A DNA stretch of 43,152 nucleotides from Clostridiales bacterium (GTDB lineage: Bacteria > Bacillota > Clostridia > Lachnospirales > Lachnospiraceae): NCBI GenBank assembly GCA_012839295.1, contig DUNO01000025.1, positions 1 through 43,152 of the forward strand. Direction: 5' to 3'. Under the pieces are notes generated by a model. The model had not been told where the DNA came from and did no database searches. It worked only from the letters and a program-made list of their open reading frames with translations. Below, piece after piece: positions 1-8,070 of the stretch; the first letter of the stretch is position 1, and each line of letters begins with the position of its first letter. The position numbers and the translations under genes are program-made.

Positions 1-1
1 A

Positions 2-80
2 TCCACCTGGGCTTGCCTTTAACATCCCATGATTGCCAAGTGCAGGCAATCATGGGAGGCCCGGTCTGCGCCCAGGTGGA
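2..80. repeat. Nested inverted repeats at window start
   Basis: Two nested perfect inverted repeats are visible. The outer arms are TCCACCTGGGC (2-12) and GCCCAGGTGGA (70-80). The inner arms are TCCCATGATTGCC (25-37) and GGCAATCATGGGA (45-57), with a 7-base loop. Together they could form a long two-part stem in DNA or RNA. No T-run follows, so this is not a standard intrinsic terminator. It could be the 3' end of an upstream gene's transcript, a protein-binding palindrome, or part of a structured RNA that begins outside the window. The function is unknown. Confidence 0.6.
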
Positions 81-148
81 CATAGCCCCACTCAGCTTCA
101 CCGCGTTAGTGTTTCGTATAAAGAAGGTTTTTGTTGGGCGAATTGTGA

Positions 149-184
149 TAGGTAATTGCGGTGAGGTTATTGCGCAGTTACCTA
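149..184 (+). other. Hairpin in the leader of the GH95 gene
   Basis: The arms TAGGTAATTGCG (149-160) and CGCAGTTACCTA (173-184) pair over 12 positions with one G-U wobble, around a 12-base loop. The hairpin ends about 40 bases before the ribosome site of the GH95 gene. No U-tract follows, so a regulatory or stabilising leader stem is more likely than a terminator. I found no convincing promoter between 80 and 149. Confidence 0.45.
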
Positions 185-239
185 TTTGTGTTGAAGTAGG
201 GATTTGTAATTGGGATAGAGTGGAAAAGGAGGAGAGAGT

Positions 240-2681
240 TTGAAGCTGGTTGAGAAACAGGGGGCTGTTAGGTGGGGAGAGGCATTTCCTGTTGGGAATG
301 GGCATATGGGGGCTATGATTTATGGTAGCTTGCCGGGGAATAGGATTGAACTGTCGGAGAATACGTTTTTTAGTGGGGAGAAGAGTGACGGTGATAATAG
401 GAAGGGGGCAGATCAGGCGTTTTATGAGATGCGGGAGCTGGCTGCCAGGGGTGAATATGATAGGGTGCATGAAAAGGCGGAGGAATTTATAGGGATTAGG
501 AATAATTATGGGACCAACCTTCCGGTAGGGCAGGTTTTGGTGGACTATGGAATCCGGCCGGATGAGGTGGAAGGGTATGGGAGAAGCCTGGATATTATGG
601 AAGGGGTTGTGACCGGCGCCTTTTGTAAGGATGGCTGTTGGTATAGGGAAGAGGTCTTTCTGTCCAACCCGGATCATATACTGGTGGATCATATTACGCT
701 TGATAAAAAAGGTGAGGTAAGGATATCCTTTTCTCCCGCGAATGATTATGGGGAGGTGTATTATGAGGATAGTGCTTTGCGCTTTACCTGCATGGCCTAT
801 GAGACGCTGCACTGTGACCAGCTATGCGGTGTTATGGCGGTGGGTTATGCCTCTGTTGTGACCGATGGTAGCAGCAGCTCAGAGAGGGAGTGTATTGTTG
901 TCCGGGATGCTACGGATATTAAATTATACTTGGATATACGGACGGATTTTAAGAGGACTGCTTCCGGGAAGTGCCGGGAGGAGATGCCTTGGGAAATAAT
1001 ACCTCAGGAGATAATTGCACAGAGGGTGGAATCTCAGGAGGGAATACTGCATGATAGAATGCCCTGTGAGGTGATTGCCCGGAAAGCAATGTCTCAGGAT
1101 GGAATGTTCCAGGATGTATTGCCACAAGAGATTGCATCTGAGAAAGTAATACTCAAAGATATATTGCTCCAGGAAGTAATGCAGCATGTGGAAAAGTGTA
1201 GGGAAAAGGAATATTCCGGGTTGCTGGAAAGGCATAGAAGGGATATTGGGGAGTATATGAAGAGAGTAGATCTCCGGCTGGAAGGAGCAGGGGAGGAACT
1301 CAATAAGCTGGCATTCCTGTTCCAATATGGGCGGTATCTGCTCCTGTCAAGCTCCAGGGAGGATTCCAGCCTGCCTGCACACCTCCAGGGGATTTGGAAT
1401 GATAATGTGGCCTGCCGGATTGGCTGGACCTGTGACATGCATTTGGATATTAACACCCAGATGAATTACTGGCCCTGTGAAGCGGCGAATTTAAGTGAGA
1501 CGGCAAAGCCCCTGTTTCGCTGGATTGCGAAAGACCTGGCTCCTTCCGGTGCCGTAACTGCCAGGGAATCCTATGGACTGGGAGGCTGGGTCGGTGAGTT
1601 GGTCTCCAATGCCTGGGGATTTGCAGCACCTTACTGGGCATCCCCTATTGCTCCCTGTCCTACGGGAGGGGTGTGGGTGATGCTGCAGATGTGGGAGCAT
1701 TATCTTTACAGCCGGGATGTTCAGTTCCTGGAGGAGGAATTTCTGCCGCTGCTGGAGGGTACCGTAGAATTCTTTGAGCAATATTTATTTGTGGATGAAG
1801 CCTCAGGTTACTATACCGGCGGCCCGTCCATATCACCGGAGAACAGCTTCCTTTACAGGGGAAAACCATACCAGATCAGTAATGGGTGCACCTATGAAAT
1901 ACTGATGATCCGGGAATTGTTTAACGTATATCAGGAAAGCTGTGAGATTTTGGGAATCGATCATGACCGGTACCGCAGGATATGTGAAAAGACCGGCCGG
2001 CTGCTGCCTTACCGTCTGACTCCCCAAGGAACCATCGCTGAATGGAACCATGGGCTGGAGGAGGCGGATCCCCAGCACCGGCACACCAGCCATCTGTTAG
2101 GGCTGTACCCTTTCTCCCAGATTAATCCGGAGGATGCGCCGCTGTTATGTGAGGCGGCGGAAAAGACAATCCAGGCCAAGCTGGATCCGGTTGAGAATTG
2201 GGAGGACACAGGCTGGGCAAGATCCATGCTGATGCTTTATGAAGCCAGGCTTTACCATGGGGATCAGGCCTATGGGCACATTAAGAGCATGATGGAGAAC
2301 CTGCTGGAGCCAAACCATATGGTATACCATCCGCCCACCAGGGGAGCAGGAGCCTTTGACCATGTATATGAGCTGGATGGTAATACGGGTCTGGTCACCG
2401 GTATCACGGAGCTGCTCCTGCAGAGCCAGAGGGGGATTATCAGGCTTTTACCAGCACTTCCCACAGAATGGGAGGCCGGAGAGGTAAAGGGCTTACGTGC
2501 CAGAGGCAATATAACCGTTGATTTGAAATGGAGCGGTGGAAGGCTTGAATTTGCCAGACTTAAGGCAGGGAATGATGGGAAATGCAGGGTGGCATATTCC
2601 GGGAAACAGTGGGAATTAGAGCTGGTGAAAGGAGGACTGTATCTGCTGGATTGCAAGGACGGTGCAGATATGGCGTTATGA
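240..2681 (+). CDS. GH95 glycoside hydrolase (alpha-L-fucosidase / alpha-L-galactosidase type)
   Basis: This 813-residue enzyme matches family 95, whose members release terminal L-fucose or L-galactose from glycans with inversion. It starts at TTG 240, seven bases after AAGGAGG (226-232). It has no signal peptide, so it probably acts in the cytoplasm on imported oligosaccharides. An N-terminal sandwich domain (GNGHMGAMIYG near 20-30) is followed by an (alpha/alpha)6 barrel and a C-terminal sandwich. Family fingerprints are NTQMNYW from residue 405, SPENSF with probable general acid Glu534, HRHTSHL from 613, and Asp713 in ELDGNTG. Two features are odd: residues 255-314 are a threefold 20-residue repeat, and position 403 is Asp where I recall Asn in the catalytic Asn-x-Asn pair. 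Family assignment is firm. Substrate (L-fucose or L-galactose) cannot be decided here. Confidence 0.9.
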   Translation: MKLVEKQGAVRWGEAFPVGNGHMGAMIYGSLPGNRIELSENTFFSGEKSDGDNRKGADQAFYEMRELAARGEYDRVHEKAEEFIGIRNNYGTNLPVGQVLVDYGIRPDEVEGYGRSLDIMEGVVTGAFCKDGCWYREEVFLSNPDHILVDHITLDKKGEVRISFSPANDYGEVYYEDSALRFTCMAYETLHCDQLCGVMAVGYASVVTDGSSSSERECIVVRDATDIKLYLDIRTDFKRTASGKCREEMPWEIIPQEIIAQRVESQEGILHDRMPCEVIARKAMSQDGMFQDVLPQEIASEKVILKDILLQEVMQHVEKCREKEYSGLLERHRRDIGEYMKRVDLRLEGAGEELNKLAFLFQYGRYLLLSSSREDSSLPAHLQGIWNDNVACRIGWTCDMHLDINTQMNYWPCEAANLSETAKPLFRWIAKDLAPSGAVTARESYGLGGWVGELVSNAWGFAAPYWASPIAPCPTGGVWVMLQMWEHYLYSRDVQFLEEEFLPLLEGTVEFFEQYLFVDEASGYYTGGPSISPENSFLYRGKPYQISNGCTYEILMIRELFNVYQESCEILGIDHDRYRRICEKTGRLLPYRLTPQGTIAEWNHGLEEADPQHRHTSHLLGLYPFSQINPEDAPLLCEAAEKTIQAKLDPVENWEDTGWARSMLMLYEARLYHGDQAYGHIKSMMENLLEPNHMVYHPPTRGAGAFDHVYELDGNTGLVTGITELLLQSQRGIIRLLPALPTEWEAGEVKGLRARGNITVDLKWSGGRLEFARLKAGNDGKCRVAYSGKQWELELVKGGLYLLDCKDGADMAL
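1002..1181 (+). repeat. Three in-frame 60-bp tandem repeats inside GH95 gene
   Basis: Three exact-length 60-bp units occupy 1002-1061, 1062-1121 and 1122-1181. Each encodes 20 residues beginning Pro-(Gln/Cys)-Glu-(Ile/Val) and ending Asp/Glu-(Arg/Val)-(Met/Leu). The units have drifted (for example CCTCAGGAG, CCCTGTGAG, CCACAAGAG), and a partial unit may precede them at about 986-1001. The repeat lies in the linker between the N-terminal sandwich and the barrel, so it lengthens the linker without breaking the frame. Confidence 0.8.
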
Positions 2682-2760
2682 AAGTAGGATTATAAGGTAG
2701 ACATTTTAGGCACATTAAGGCAGGAGTAAGAATAGGGGTAAAACTGTAATATATTTCCGA

Positions 2761-2788
2761 TTGATATATGGTCAGGGCATGTTACAAT
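2761..2788 (+). promoter_or_regulatory. Candidate sigma-A promoter for the LRR surface protein
   Basis: TTGATA (2761-2766) and TACAAT (2783-2788) are separated by 16 bases and lie about 110 bases before the start codon of the secreted LRR protein. The 216-base gap after the GH95 gene holds no clear terminator. The -10 context GTTACAATAAATAA closely resembles the promoter before the TSUP gene (24548-24576). Confidence 0.55.
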
Positions 2789-2897
2789 AAATAAAGCGGT
2801 CGATTTATGTTTTTAAATGTTGAAATACAAAGCAGGAAAATACAGGAATCGGATGATAGCCCGCAACAAAAGACCATAGAGGAAAGGAATCAGGAAT

Positions 2898-5876
2898 ATG
2901 AGAGGTAAAGTATTTCCGGCAATATTATTGGCGGTTACCCTACTCATGATGATGAAGGCAGGAACAACATACGCATATGTTGGCAGTGCCTTCCAATATA
3001 CGAATGAAGGTCAGACCATAAGCTACAAAGTACTCAGTGAACCCACAGGGACGGAGAACGGAAGGGCGCAGGTAATCTACTCAGAGGAAATTAATAAGAA
3101 GTTGTCAGGTGATGTAGTTATTCCGGCCACGGTTACGAATAGCAACATGACCTATGACGTAGTCGAACTCAGCTCGAGTGCCTTCCGGGGTGCCTCAGGG
3201 ATAACAAGGATGACGCTGCCTGAGACGGTAACAGCCATCGGTGAGGACGCATTTATTAATTGTACCGGCCTAAAGAATGTCAATATACCTGGCAAGGTAA
3301 CCCGTATTGAAAATAGTACCTTTAACGGCTGTAGCAGTCTGGAGAATATCTATTTGCCCAATGGGATTACCTACATTGGGGATATGGCATTCCAGGATTG
3401 CATCAAGCTGTCTGCCATGAACCTGCCTGATAAATTGACCAGCATCGGGCTCAATGCCTTTAACAATTGCAGTAAGCTGACAGATATCTCTATGCCCAAG
3501 GGAGTAACCTCCATAGGGCCGGGTGCTTTTGCCGGCTGCAGCAGCATTACCAGCGTCACCATACCGGAGGGTGTCACCAGCATCGGAAATGCAATGTTTA
3601 GGGATTGCACCAGCCTGACCTATGTAAGCCTGCCGGAGAGTTTAACCCAGATCGGCAGTTCCGCATTTTATAATTGTAGCAGCTTGAAGAATATACATAT
3701 TCCAGATGCTGTAACCAATATAGGCTCCCATGCATTTTACCAATGTACCAGCTTAACCAGCATCAAGATACCCTATTATGTGAAAAGCATAGGGGACTTC
3801 ACATTTTTTGGCTGCAACAGCCTGGCTAAGGTAAGAATCCAGGATAACGTAACTGCCATTGGTAATTATGCCTTTTTTAATTGCAAAAGTCTGACCAGTG
3901 TCGAGCTTCCTGAGGGGCTGGAGAGTATTGGAAACTGGGCATTCTATGGCTGCGACAGCTTACGGCCTTTACAGATACCCAGCGGAGTAACCGGTATTGG
4001 ATACGGGGAATTCCCTTACGCCGGTGTGCTGGTCTATAAAAATTCCTTTGCAGAGGACTTTTTTAGGAAGAACCAGCCGGAATATTACCAGATCGTAAAG
4101 CTTCCCTTAGAGGAAATGAGCTTTGCAGAAGCTGTAATGAATCTGGCGGTGAATGGGACTGTTTCCTTAAAACCTGTCTTTTACCCGACATTTTCTTCCG
4201 ACATAGCAACCATCAGCTGGAGCAGCTCCAATGAGGCTGTGCTTACGGTAGATTCCAGCGGTAAGGTAAAGGGAGTTGGAGCCGGGGAAGCTGATGTTAC
4301 AGCCACCATGGGAAAATATTCGGCTACCTGCCATATTATCGTAGGTGGTGCGGCGGTTAATCCCACTTCAATTGAGTTTAAGGACAATAATGTCTCCTTA
4401 AAAAAGGGAGAATCAACAAAGCTTTCCTTAGATTTTGCACCGGCGAACTCAACGAACCGGTCCGTAACCTGGAAGAGCTCCAATAATTCAGTGGTTACTG
4501 TGGAACAGGGACGTATTTATGCAAAAGGAAATGGAACAGCAACCATAACAGCAACCACCGGGACAGCAGCCGCTTCCTGCAAGGTTACAGTATACAGCCC
4601 TTTGAAGGAGCTGTTCTCAGATTATGACAGGATCACCTTGTATAAGGGTGAGAGCAAAAAGCTTGTGATTTCCTATGATCCCATGGATACTACAGATGAT
4701 AAGACGGTCTCCTGGACCAGCGGGGACGAAGCTATCGTCAAGGTTGTAAACGGGGCTCTTACTGCTGTTAGGTCAGGGAAAACTACGGTTACGGCAAAGG
4801 TTGGGGTTCTTACCCACAGTATACCTGTGACAGTGCTAAGCCCTACCACCTCCCTGGAGCTGGCGCAGAAGGAGATTTCCTTAATCGTAGGGCAGGCGCA
4901 GCAGCTTCAGCTTACGGTATTGCCTGCGGATGCGACGGACGAGATTACAGGTACCTCCTCAGATGAATCAGTTGCAACCTTTTCCAATGGAAGCATCACC
5001 GCTTTAAAAAGAGGAAAAGCGACAATCACTGTCAGGAGCGGCTCTGTTGTGGCCTCCTGCGTTGTAAATGTAAGCTCTGATATCAAAGGCATTACCCTCA
5101 GTAAGCAGAGCCTGACGCTGTACCTTGGTAGCAGCCAGACACTTACGGCAGCCTTTAATCCGACGGATGCAAAGGACGATAGGACAGTCACCTGGACCAG
5201 CAGTGATAAATCTATAATTACAATTGATTCAAAAGGAAAAATAAAAACAGTAGGAACAGGAACCGCAACGGTCACCGCAACTGCCGGTGACGGGGTGCAG
5301 GCTACCTGCTCTGTAGCTGTCAAGCTTTCTACGCCAGGCTCCATAAAAGCGGTGTCAGGAGGACATAATAGTGCTAAGATTACCTGGGGAGCTGTAAGTG
5401 GAGCCTCCGGCTATGAAGTATATAGATCCGGCTCGAAAACTGGAAAATATGTAAAGGTAAAGGAGACCACAGCAAGATCATTTACCGATACGGGGTTAAC
5501 AACCGGGAGCACTTATTATTATAAAGTAATGGCATACCGGTCCCAGGGAGCGAAGAAAGTATATGGAAGCGGTTCTGCCGTAGCCAGCGTAAAGCCGATA
5601 CCCGCTACACCGGGCAATACGAAGCTGGTTAAGGTGAAGTCCGGCACGGCAAAGTTTACCTGGAACAAGGTAAGCGGTGCAAGCGGCTATGAGGTTTATA
5701 GGACCTCCTCCCTGAAGGAGCCATATCGTTTGACAAAAACCACTACCTCCCTGCATTTCATCAATTATGGACTGACCAAGGGGAAAACCTATTATTATAA
5801 GGTCAGGACTTACAAGATAGTAGGGAAGAAAAAGGTTTATAGTCCCTTTTCTACCGTTTATTCAGTGAAAATGTAA
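2898..5876 (+). CDS. Secreted BspA-like LRR protein with Big_2 and Fn3 domains
   Basis: This is a 992-residue exported protein. The start at ATG 2898 follows GAGGAAAGG. A signal peptide covers about residues 1-27 and probably ends near TTYA-YVG. Residues about 85-370 are twelve or so BspA/TpLRR (LRR_5) repeats of about 23 residues with the pattern IGxxAFxxCxxLxxVxIPxxVTxI. Residues about 395-805 form roughly five bacterial Ig-like (Big_2) modules, recognised by the recurring SS(N/D)xxVxTV...G.ATITAT pattern. Two fibronectin type III repeats (about 810-992) carry ASGYEVYR and YYYKV signatures. No LPXTG motif, SLH domain or C-terminal membrane anchor is seen. Such proteins usually bind surfaces, host proteins or glycans, but the ligand is unknown. 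The gene is closed by a strong terminator and looks monocistronic. Confidence 0.9.
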   Translation: MRGKVFPAILLAVTLLMMMKAGTTYAYVGSAFQYTNEGQTISYKVLSEPTGTENGRAQVIYSEEINKKLSGDVVIPATVTNSNMTYDVVELSSSAFRGASGITRMTLPETVTAIGEDAFINCTGLKNVNIPGKVTRIENSTFNGCSSLENIYLPNGITYIGDMAFQDCIKLSAMNLPDKLTSIGLNAFNNCSKLTDISMPKGVTSIGPGAFAGCSSITSVTIPEGVTSIGNAMFRDCTSLTYVSLPESLTQIGSSAFYNCSSLKNIHIPDAVTNIGSHAFYQCTSLTSIKIPYYVKSIGDFTFFGCNSLAKVRIQDNVTAIGNYAFFNCKSLTSVELPEGLESIGNWAFYGCDSLRPLQIPSGVTGIGYGEFPYAGVLVYKNSFAEDFFRKNQPEYYQIVKLPLEEMSFAEAVMNLAVNGTVSLKPVFYPTFSSDIATISWSSSNEAVLTVDSSGKVKGVGAGEADVTATMGKYSATCHIIVGGAAVNPTSIEFKDNNVSLKKGESTKLSLDFAPANSTNRSVTWKSSNNSVVTVEQGRIYAKGNGTATITATTGTAAASCKVTVYSPLKELFSDYDRITLYKGESKKLVISYDPMDTTDDKTVSWTSGDEAIVKVVNGALTAVRSGKTTVTAKVGVLTHSIPVTVLSPTTSLELAQKEISLIVGQAQQLQLTVLPADATDEITGTSSDESVATFSNGSITALKRGKATITVRSGSVVASCVVNVSSDIKGITLSKQSLTLYLGSSQTLTAAFNPTDAKDDRTVTWTSSDKSIITIDSKGKIKTVGTGTATVTATAGDGVQATCSVAVKLSTPGSIKAVSGGHNSAKITWGAVSGASGYEVYRSGSKTGKYVKVKETTARSFTDTGLTTGSTYYYKVMAYRSQGAKKVYGSGSAVASVKPIPATPGNTKLVKVKSGTAKFTWNKVSGASGYEVYRTSSLKEPYRLTKTTTSLHFINYGLTKGKTYYYKVRTYKIVGKKKVYSPFSTVYSVKM

Positions 5877-5889
5877 TTAAAATATTAGC

Positions 5890-5934
5890 AACAGGGGTAA
5901 GATCCATAAACAGGATTTTATCCCTGTTTTTTGG
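5890..5934 (+). terminator. Intrinsic terminator of the LRR protein gene
   Basis: AACAGGGGTAAGATCC and GGATTTTATCCCTGTT pair over 16 positions with two G-U wobbles around loop ATAAACA. A run of T follows directly. This is a textbook Rho-independent terminator starting 13 bases after the stop codon. The relB remnant begins inside its T-run. Confidence 0.9.
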
Positions 5935-6164
5935 TATACATAAATCAGAGTATGGAACAGGCCTGCAAGGAAATGGGATTGACCATAACAGCAGCTTTTA
6001 CTATGTTTGCAACGAAAGTGGGCAGAGAAAAAAGGATCCCGTTTGAGGTGACCGTAGATCCGTTCTACAGTGATGCCAACATGGCAAGGCTGAAAATGTC
6101 CATTGCGGATCTGGATGCAGGGAAGTACACTGAGCATGAGTTGGTCGAGGTAGAAGATGATTAA
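5931..6164 (+). pseudogene. N-terminally truncated RelB/DinJ-type antitoxin remnant
   Basis: From ATG 5952 (or TTG 5931) the protein reads EQACKEMGLTITAAFTMF, then REKRIPFEVT, which is the core of the RelB/DinJ ribbon-helix-helix antitoxin family. An acidic tail ends VEVEDD. Intact members carry about 15-20 more residues, with the first beta-strand (IRxD), before this core. Here that part is missing: an in-frame stop lies at 5907, and the terminator of the upstream gene occupies the place where the start should be. No ribosome site is apparent. The likely DNA-binding strand is lost, so this is probably a dead fragment, though the toxin-binding part could still be translated at low level. Confidence 0.7.
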
Positions 6165-6237
6165 GGTATGGCAGAAATTTAATGCTTTTAGAAAGAAGTT
6201 GTCCATATTGGATGAAAGAAGAATGATGATGCCATAA
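6157..6237 (+). pseudogene. Broken start of a YoeB/Txe-like toxin gene
   Basis: An ATG at 6157 overlaps the stop of the antitoxin remnant by eight bases, the usual arrangement of relB-yoeB pairs. It opens MIKVW, which I recognise as the common start of YoeB/Txe mRNA interferases. After these five residues the similarity ends, and the frame closes at 6235-6237 after 26 codons, against about 85 in an intact toxin. The rest of the toxin is not visible before lrgA. The call rests on a short motif and on gene order, so it is moderate. Confidence 0.45.
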
Positions 6238-6381
6238 AAAAACAACAATGCAACAAAAATAAAAGAATGGATAGAAATCTGGTTTCTCCTGTGGTAAGAT
6301 ACAATTCGTAAATATACTCGAAATAAGTTGTGCAAGCTACAGCGGTTTCGGTATGTGATATGTTTTATAGGAGAGCATTAG

Positions 6382-6795
6382 ATGAAATACGCGAAACAAT
6401 TTGGGATTATACTTGCAGTTACATTTCTCGGAGAAATACTTAAATTTATCATTCCTTTGCAAATTCCCGCAAGTATTTATGGGTTAATACTCATGCTGCT
6501 GGCATTAAAATTTAAAATCATTCCACTGGATTCCGTACGTGAAGCTGGAAAATTCATGATAGAGATCATGCCGATGATGTTCATCCCGGCAGCAGTAGGG
6601 GTGCTTGAAGCCTGGGATAAGCTGAAAGCAATCTGGATCCCCCTCCTTATTATCACGGTAGTATCTACAGTAGCCGTCATGGCTGTGGCCGGCAGGGTGA
6701 CCCAGTTTGCCATACACGGGAGAAAGGGCAGGAGCAGAAAAGCAGCTGAGGAGCCAGAGGAGAAGCTGGCGGCAGAATGGAGCGAGAATGATTAA
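6382..6795 (+). CDS. lrgA: CidA/LrgA-family membrane protein
   Basis: This 137-residue protein has four predicted membrane segments (about 5-20, 28-45, 60-80 and 86-106). The LrgA signature PASIYGLILMLLAL is followed by FMIEIMPMMFIPAAVG. A charged cytoplasmic tail rich in Lys and Glu ends the protein. The family was described as holin-like and linked to murein hydrolase control; later work ties LrgAB-type proteins to pyruvate or related organic acid uptake. The start ATG 6382 follows ATAGGAGAGC. The gene overlaps lrgB by eight bases, so the two are translated together. No LytSR regulator is nearby. Confidence 0.85.
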   Translation: MKYAKQFGIILAVTFLGEILKFIIPLQIPASIYGLILMLLALKFKIIPLDSVREAGKFMIEIMPMMFIPAAVGVLEAWDKLKAIWIPLLIITVVSTVAVMAVAGRVTQFAIHGRKGRSRKAAEEPEEKLAAEWSEND

Positions 6796-7483
6796 AGATA
6801 TATTATATGATTCCACCTATTTTGGTGTATTGGTTAGTATATTTGCATATGGCCTGGGAAGCCTTGTTAAGAAAAAATATAAGCTGGCAATATTTAACCC
6901 GCTTCTGATTTCAGTTGTTGCAGTTATACTATTTCTTCTGGTATTCCGTATCGACTATGAAAGCTATAATGAAGGGGCAAAATATCTCAGCTATCTTCTG
7001 ACTCCCGCCACCGTATGCCTGGCGATCCCGTTGTACGAACAGCTGGGGCTCTTAAAGAAGAATGTAAAAGCAATTATGGCAGGCCTGGTGTCAGGGGTAA
7101 TTACCAGCCTGACCTGTATCCTGGCGCTATCCCTGCTGTTCCGTTTCAACCACCAGGAATATGTCACCCTCCTTCCCAAATCCATCACCACGGCAATAGC
7201 CATGGGGCTGTCGGAGGAAATGGGCGGGATTGTGACCATAACCGTGGCGGTGATTCTTATTACCGGTGTTCTGGGCAATATCATAGCAGAGCATGTCTGC
7301 AGGCTGTTCGGCATTAAAGATCCCATCGCCAAAGGGATAGCAATTGGATCGGCAGCCCATGCCGTTGGTACCGTAAAAGCCATGGAAATGGGGGAGGTCG
7401 AAGGAGCCATGAGCAGCCTGTCAATTGCAGTTGCCGGTTTGATTACCGTAGTCGGTGCCTCTATATTCGCAAATTTTATGTAG
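6788..7483 (+). CDS. lrgB: LrgB/CidB-family membrane protein
   Basis: This is a 231-residue polytopic protein of the LrgB family. ATG 6788 is chosen because the ribosome site GGAGCGAG lies in the end of lrgA and homologues start at this point (MIKDILYDSTYFGV). Family motifs include LLTPATVCLAIPLY, PKSITTAIAMGLSEEMGG and KGIAIGSAAHAVGTVKAMEMG. It acts in the membrane with LrgA. The stop is followed by a weak, GC-rich stem (about 7485-7535) between converging genes, with ATAATG and CATTAT arms but no good T-run. Confidence 0.9.
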   Translation: MIKDILYDSTYFGVLVSIFAYGLGSLVKKKYKLAIFNPLLISVVAVILFLLVFRIDYESYNEGAKYLSYLLTPATVCLAIPLYEQLGLLKKNVKAIMAGLVSGVITSLTCILALSLLFRFNHQEYVTLLPKSITTAIAMGLSEEMGGIVTITVAVILITGVLGNIIAEHVCRLFGIKDPIAKGIAIGSAAHAVGTVKAMEMGEVEGAMSSLSIAVAGLITVVGASIFANFM

Positions 7484-7529
7484 GATAATGTTGCGGACCT
7501 GACCCAGGGGGGCTGGTCTTACAGGGGCA

Positions 7530-7808
7530 TTATTCTAATACCTCCAGAAAGGTATCCGTCCCGCCTGCATAATACAAGCCCATCCCAGGAATATGCTTCG
7601 CAAAGGTTTGTCCCTGGCAGTGGGCAGCAAAATCCTCCTTACTATCCCAAAGGGAGACAAAGGTAACATAATCAGCTTCCTTTTCATCCACGCATACCTT
7701 CATGTCACGGCAGCCCTTGTCGTGGCGCGCATCTGCGGCAAAAGCTTTTGCAAGCTTTATATACGCCTCTCTGTTATTAACCTGGTTCCTGGTAATTATC
7801 AAAGTCAT
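7530..7808 (-). CDS. ABM-domain (YgiN-like) monooxygenase-family protein
   Basis: This 92-residue protein has the antibiotic biosynthesis monooxygenase fold, a dimeric ferredoxin-like barrel. It begins MTLIITRNQVNNREAYI, continues through DKGCRDMKVC and YVTFVSLWDSKEDFAAH, and ends with FLEVLE. Small members of this family act on quinols or other aromatic compounds or serve as detoxification proteins; the substrate here is unknown. ATG at 7808 is preferred over the in-frame TTG at 7823 because GGAGATAGG lies six bases upstream of the ATG. It converges with lrgB. The 262 bases upstream, to 8070, hold no other recognisable gene. Confidence 0.8.
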   Translation of the reverse strand: MTLIITRNQVNNREAYIKLAKAFAADARHDKGCRDMKVCVDEKEADYVTFVSLWDSKEDFAAHCQGQTFAKHIPGMGLYYAGGTDTFLEVLE

Positions 7809-8063
7809 AGTTCCTATCTCCAATCATTTTATCTAATAATTTATTGCAGGGTAGTTCTAAGATAAGTATAACCTACACGGGATTTGGCAGCGATGCTAAA
7901 ATTATCGTAAAATGTGCTAAATCTTAACTTTAGTGGGATATTATGCAGGATACCTGGATAAATTATTTGATAGTATTTTTGTTCAGCCTGTGGATAAACT
8001 GGAACAGATGCCCCGGAAATAATAAATTTGACGGAAATCATATTTTATGTAATATAAAAGTGC

Positions 8064-8069
8064 TATAAT
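8064..8069 (+). promoter_or_regulatory. TATAAT box directly before the tandem repeats
   Basis: TGCTATAAT (8061-8069) is an extended -10 element placed immediately before the first triple-hairpin unit. No good -35 hexamer lies at 16-18 bases. Each repeat unit ends in TTTCTATAATATAAG, so the same TATAAT recurs at the unit junctions (8164-8169 and 8261-8266). Transcription from here would carry the repeats as the 5' leader of the downstream reductase gene. Confidence 0.4.
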
Positions 8070-8070
8070 T

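Noticed and set aside
13-243. 76-codon open frame before the GH95 gene
   Set aside because: It runs through three inverted repeats, has no ribosome site and resembles no protein family; hairpin sequence explains the base pattern better.
5877-6335. 152-codon minus-strand frame opposite the relB remnant
   Set aside because: It lies across a terminator and antisense to a recognisable antitoxin core; its Cys/His/Phe-rich product looks like a shadow translation.
6991-7410. 139-codon minus-strand frame inside lrgB
   Set aside because: Antisense shadow of conserved LrgB membrane segments; no ribosome site.
7485-7535. Bidirectional terminator between lrgB and the ABM gene
   Set aside because: The ATAATG/CATTAT and GACC/GGTC arms are short and mismatched and no T-run follows, so I did not list it as a terminator.
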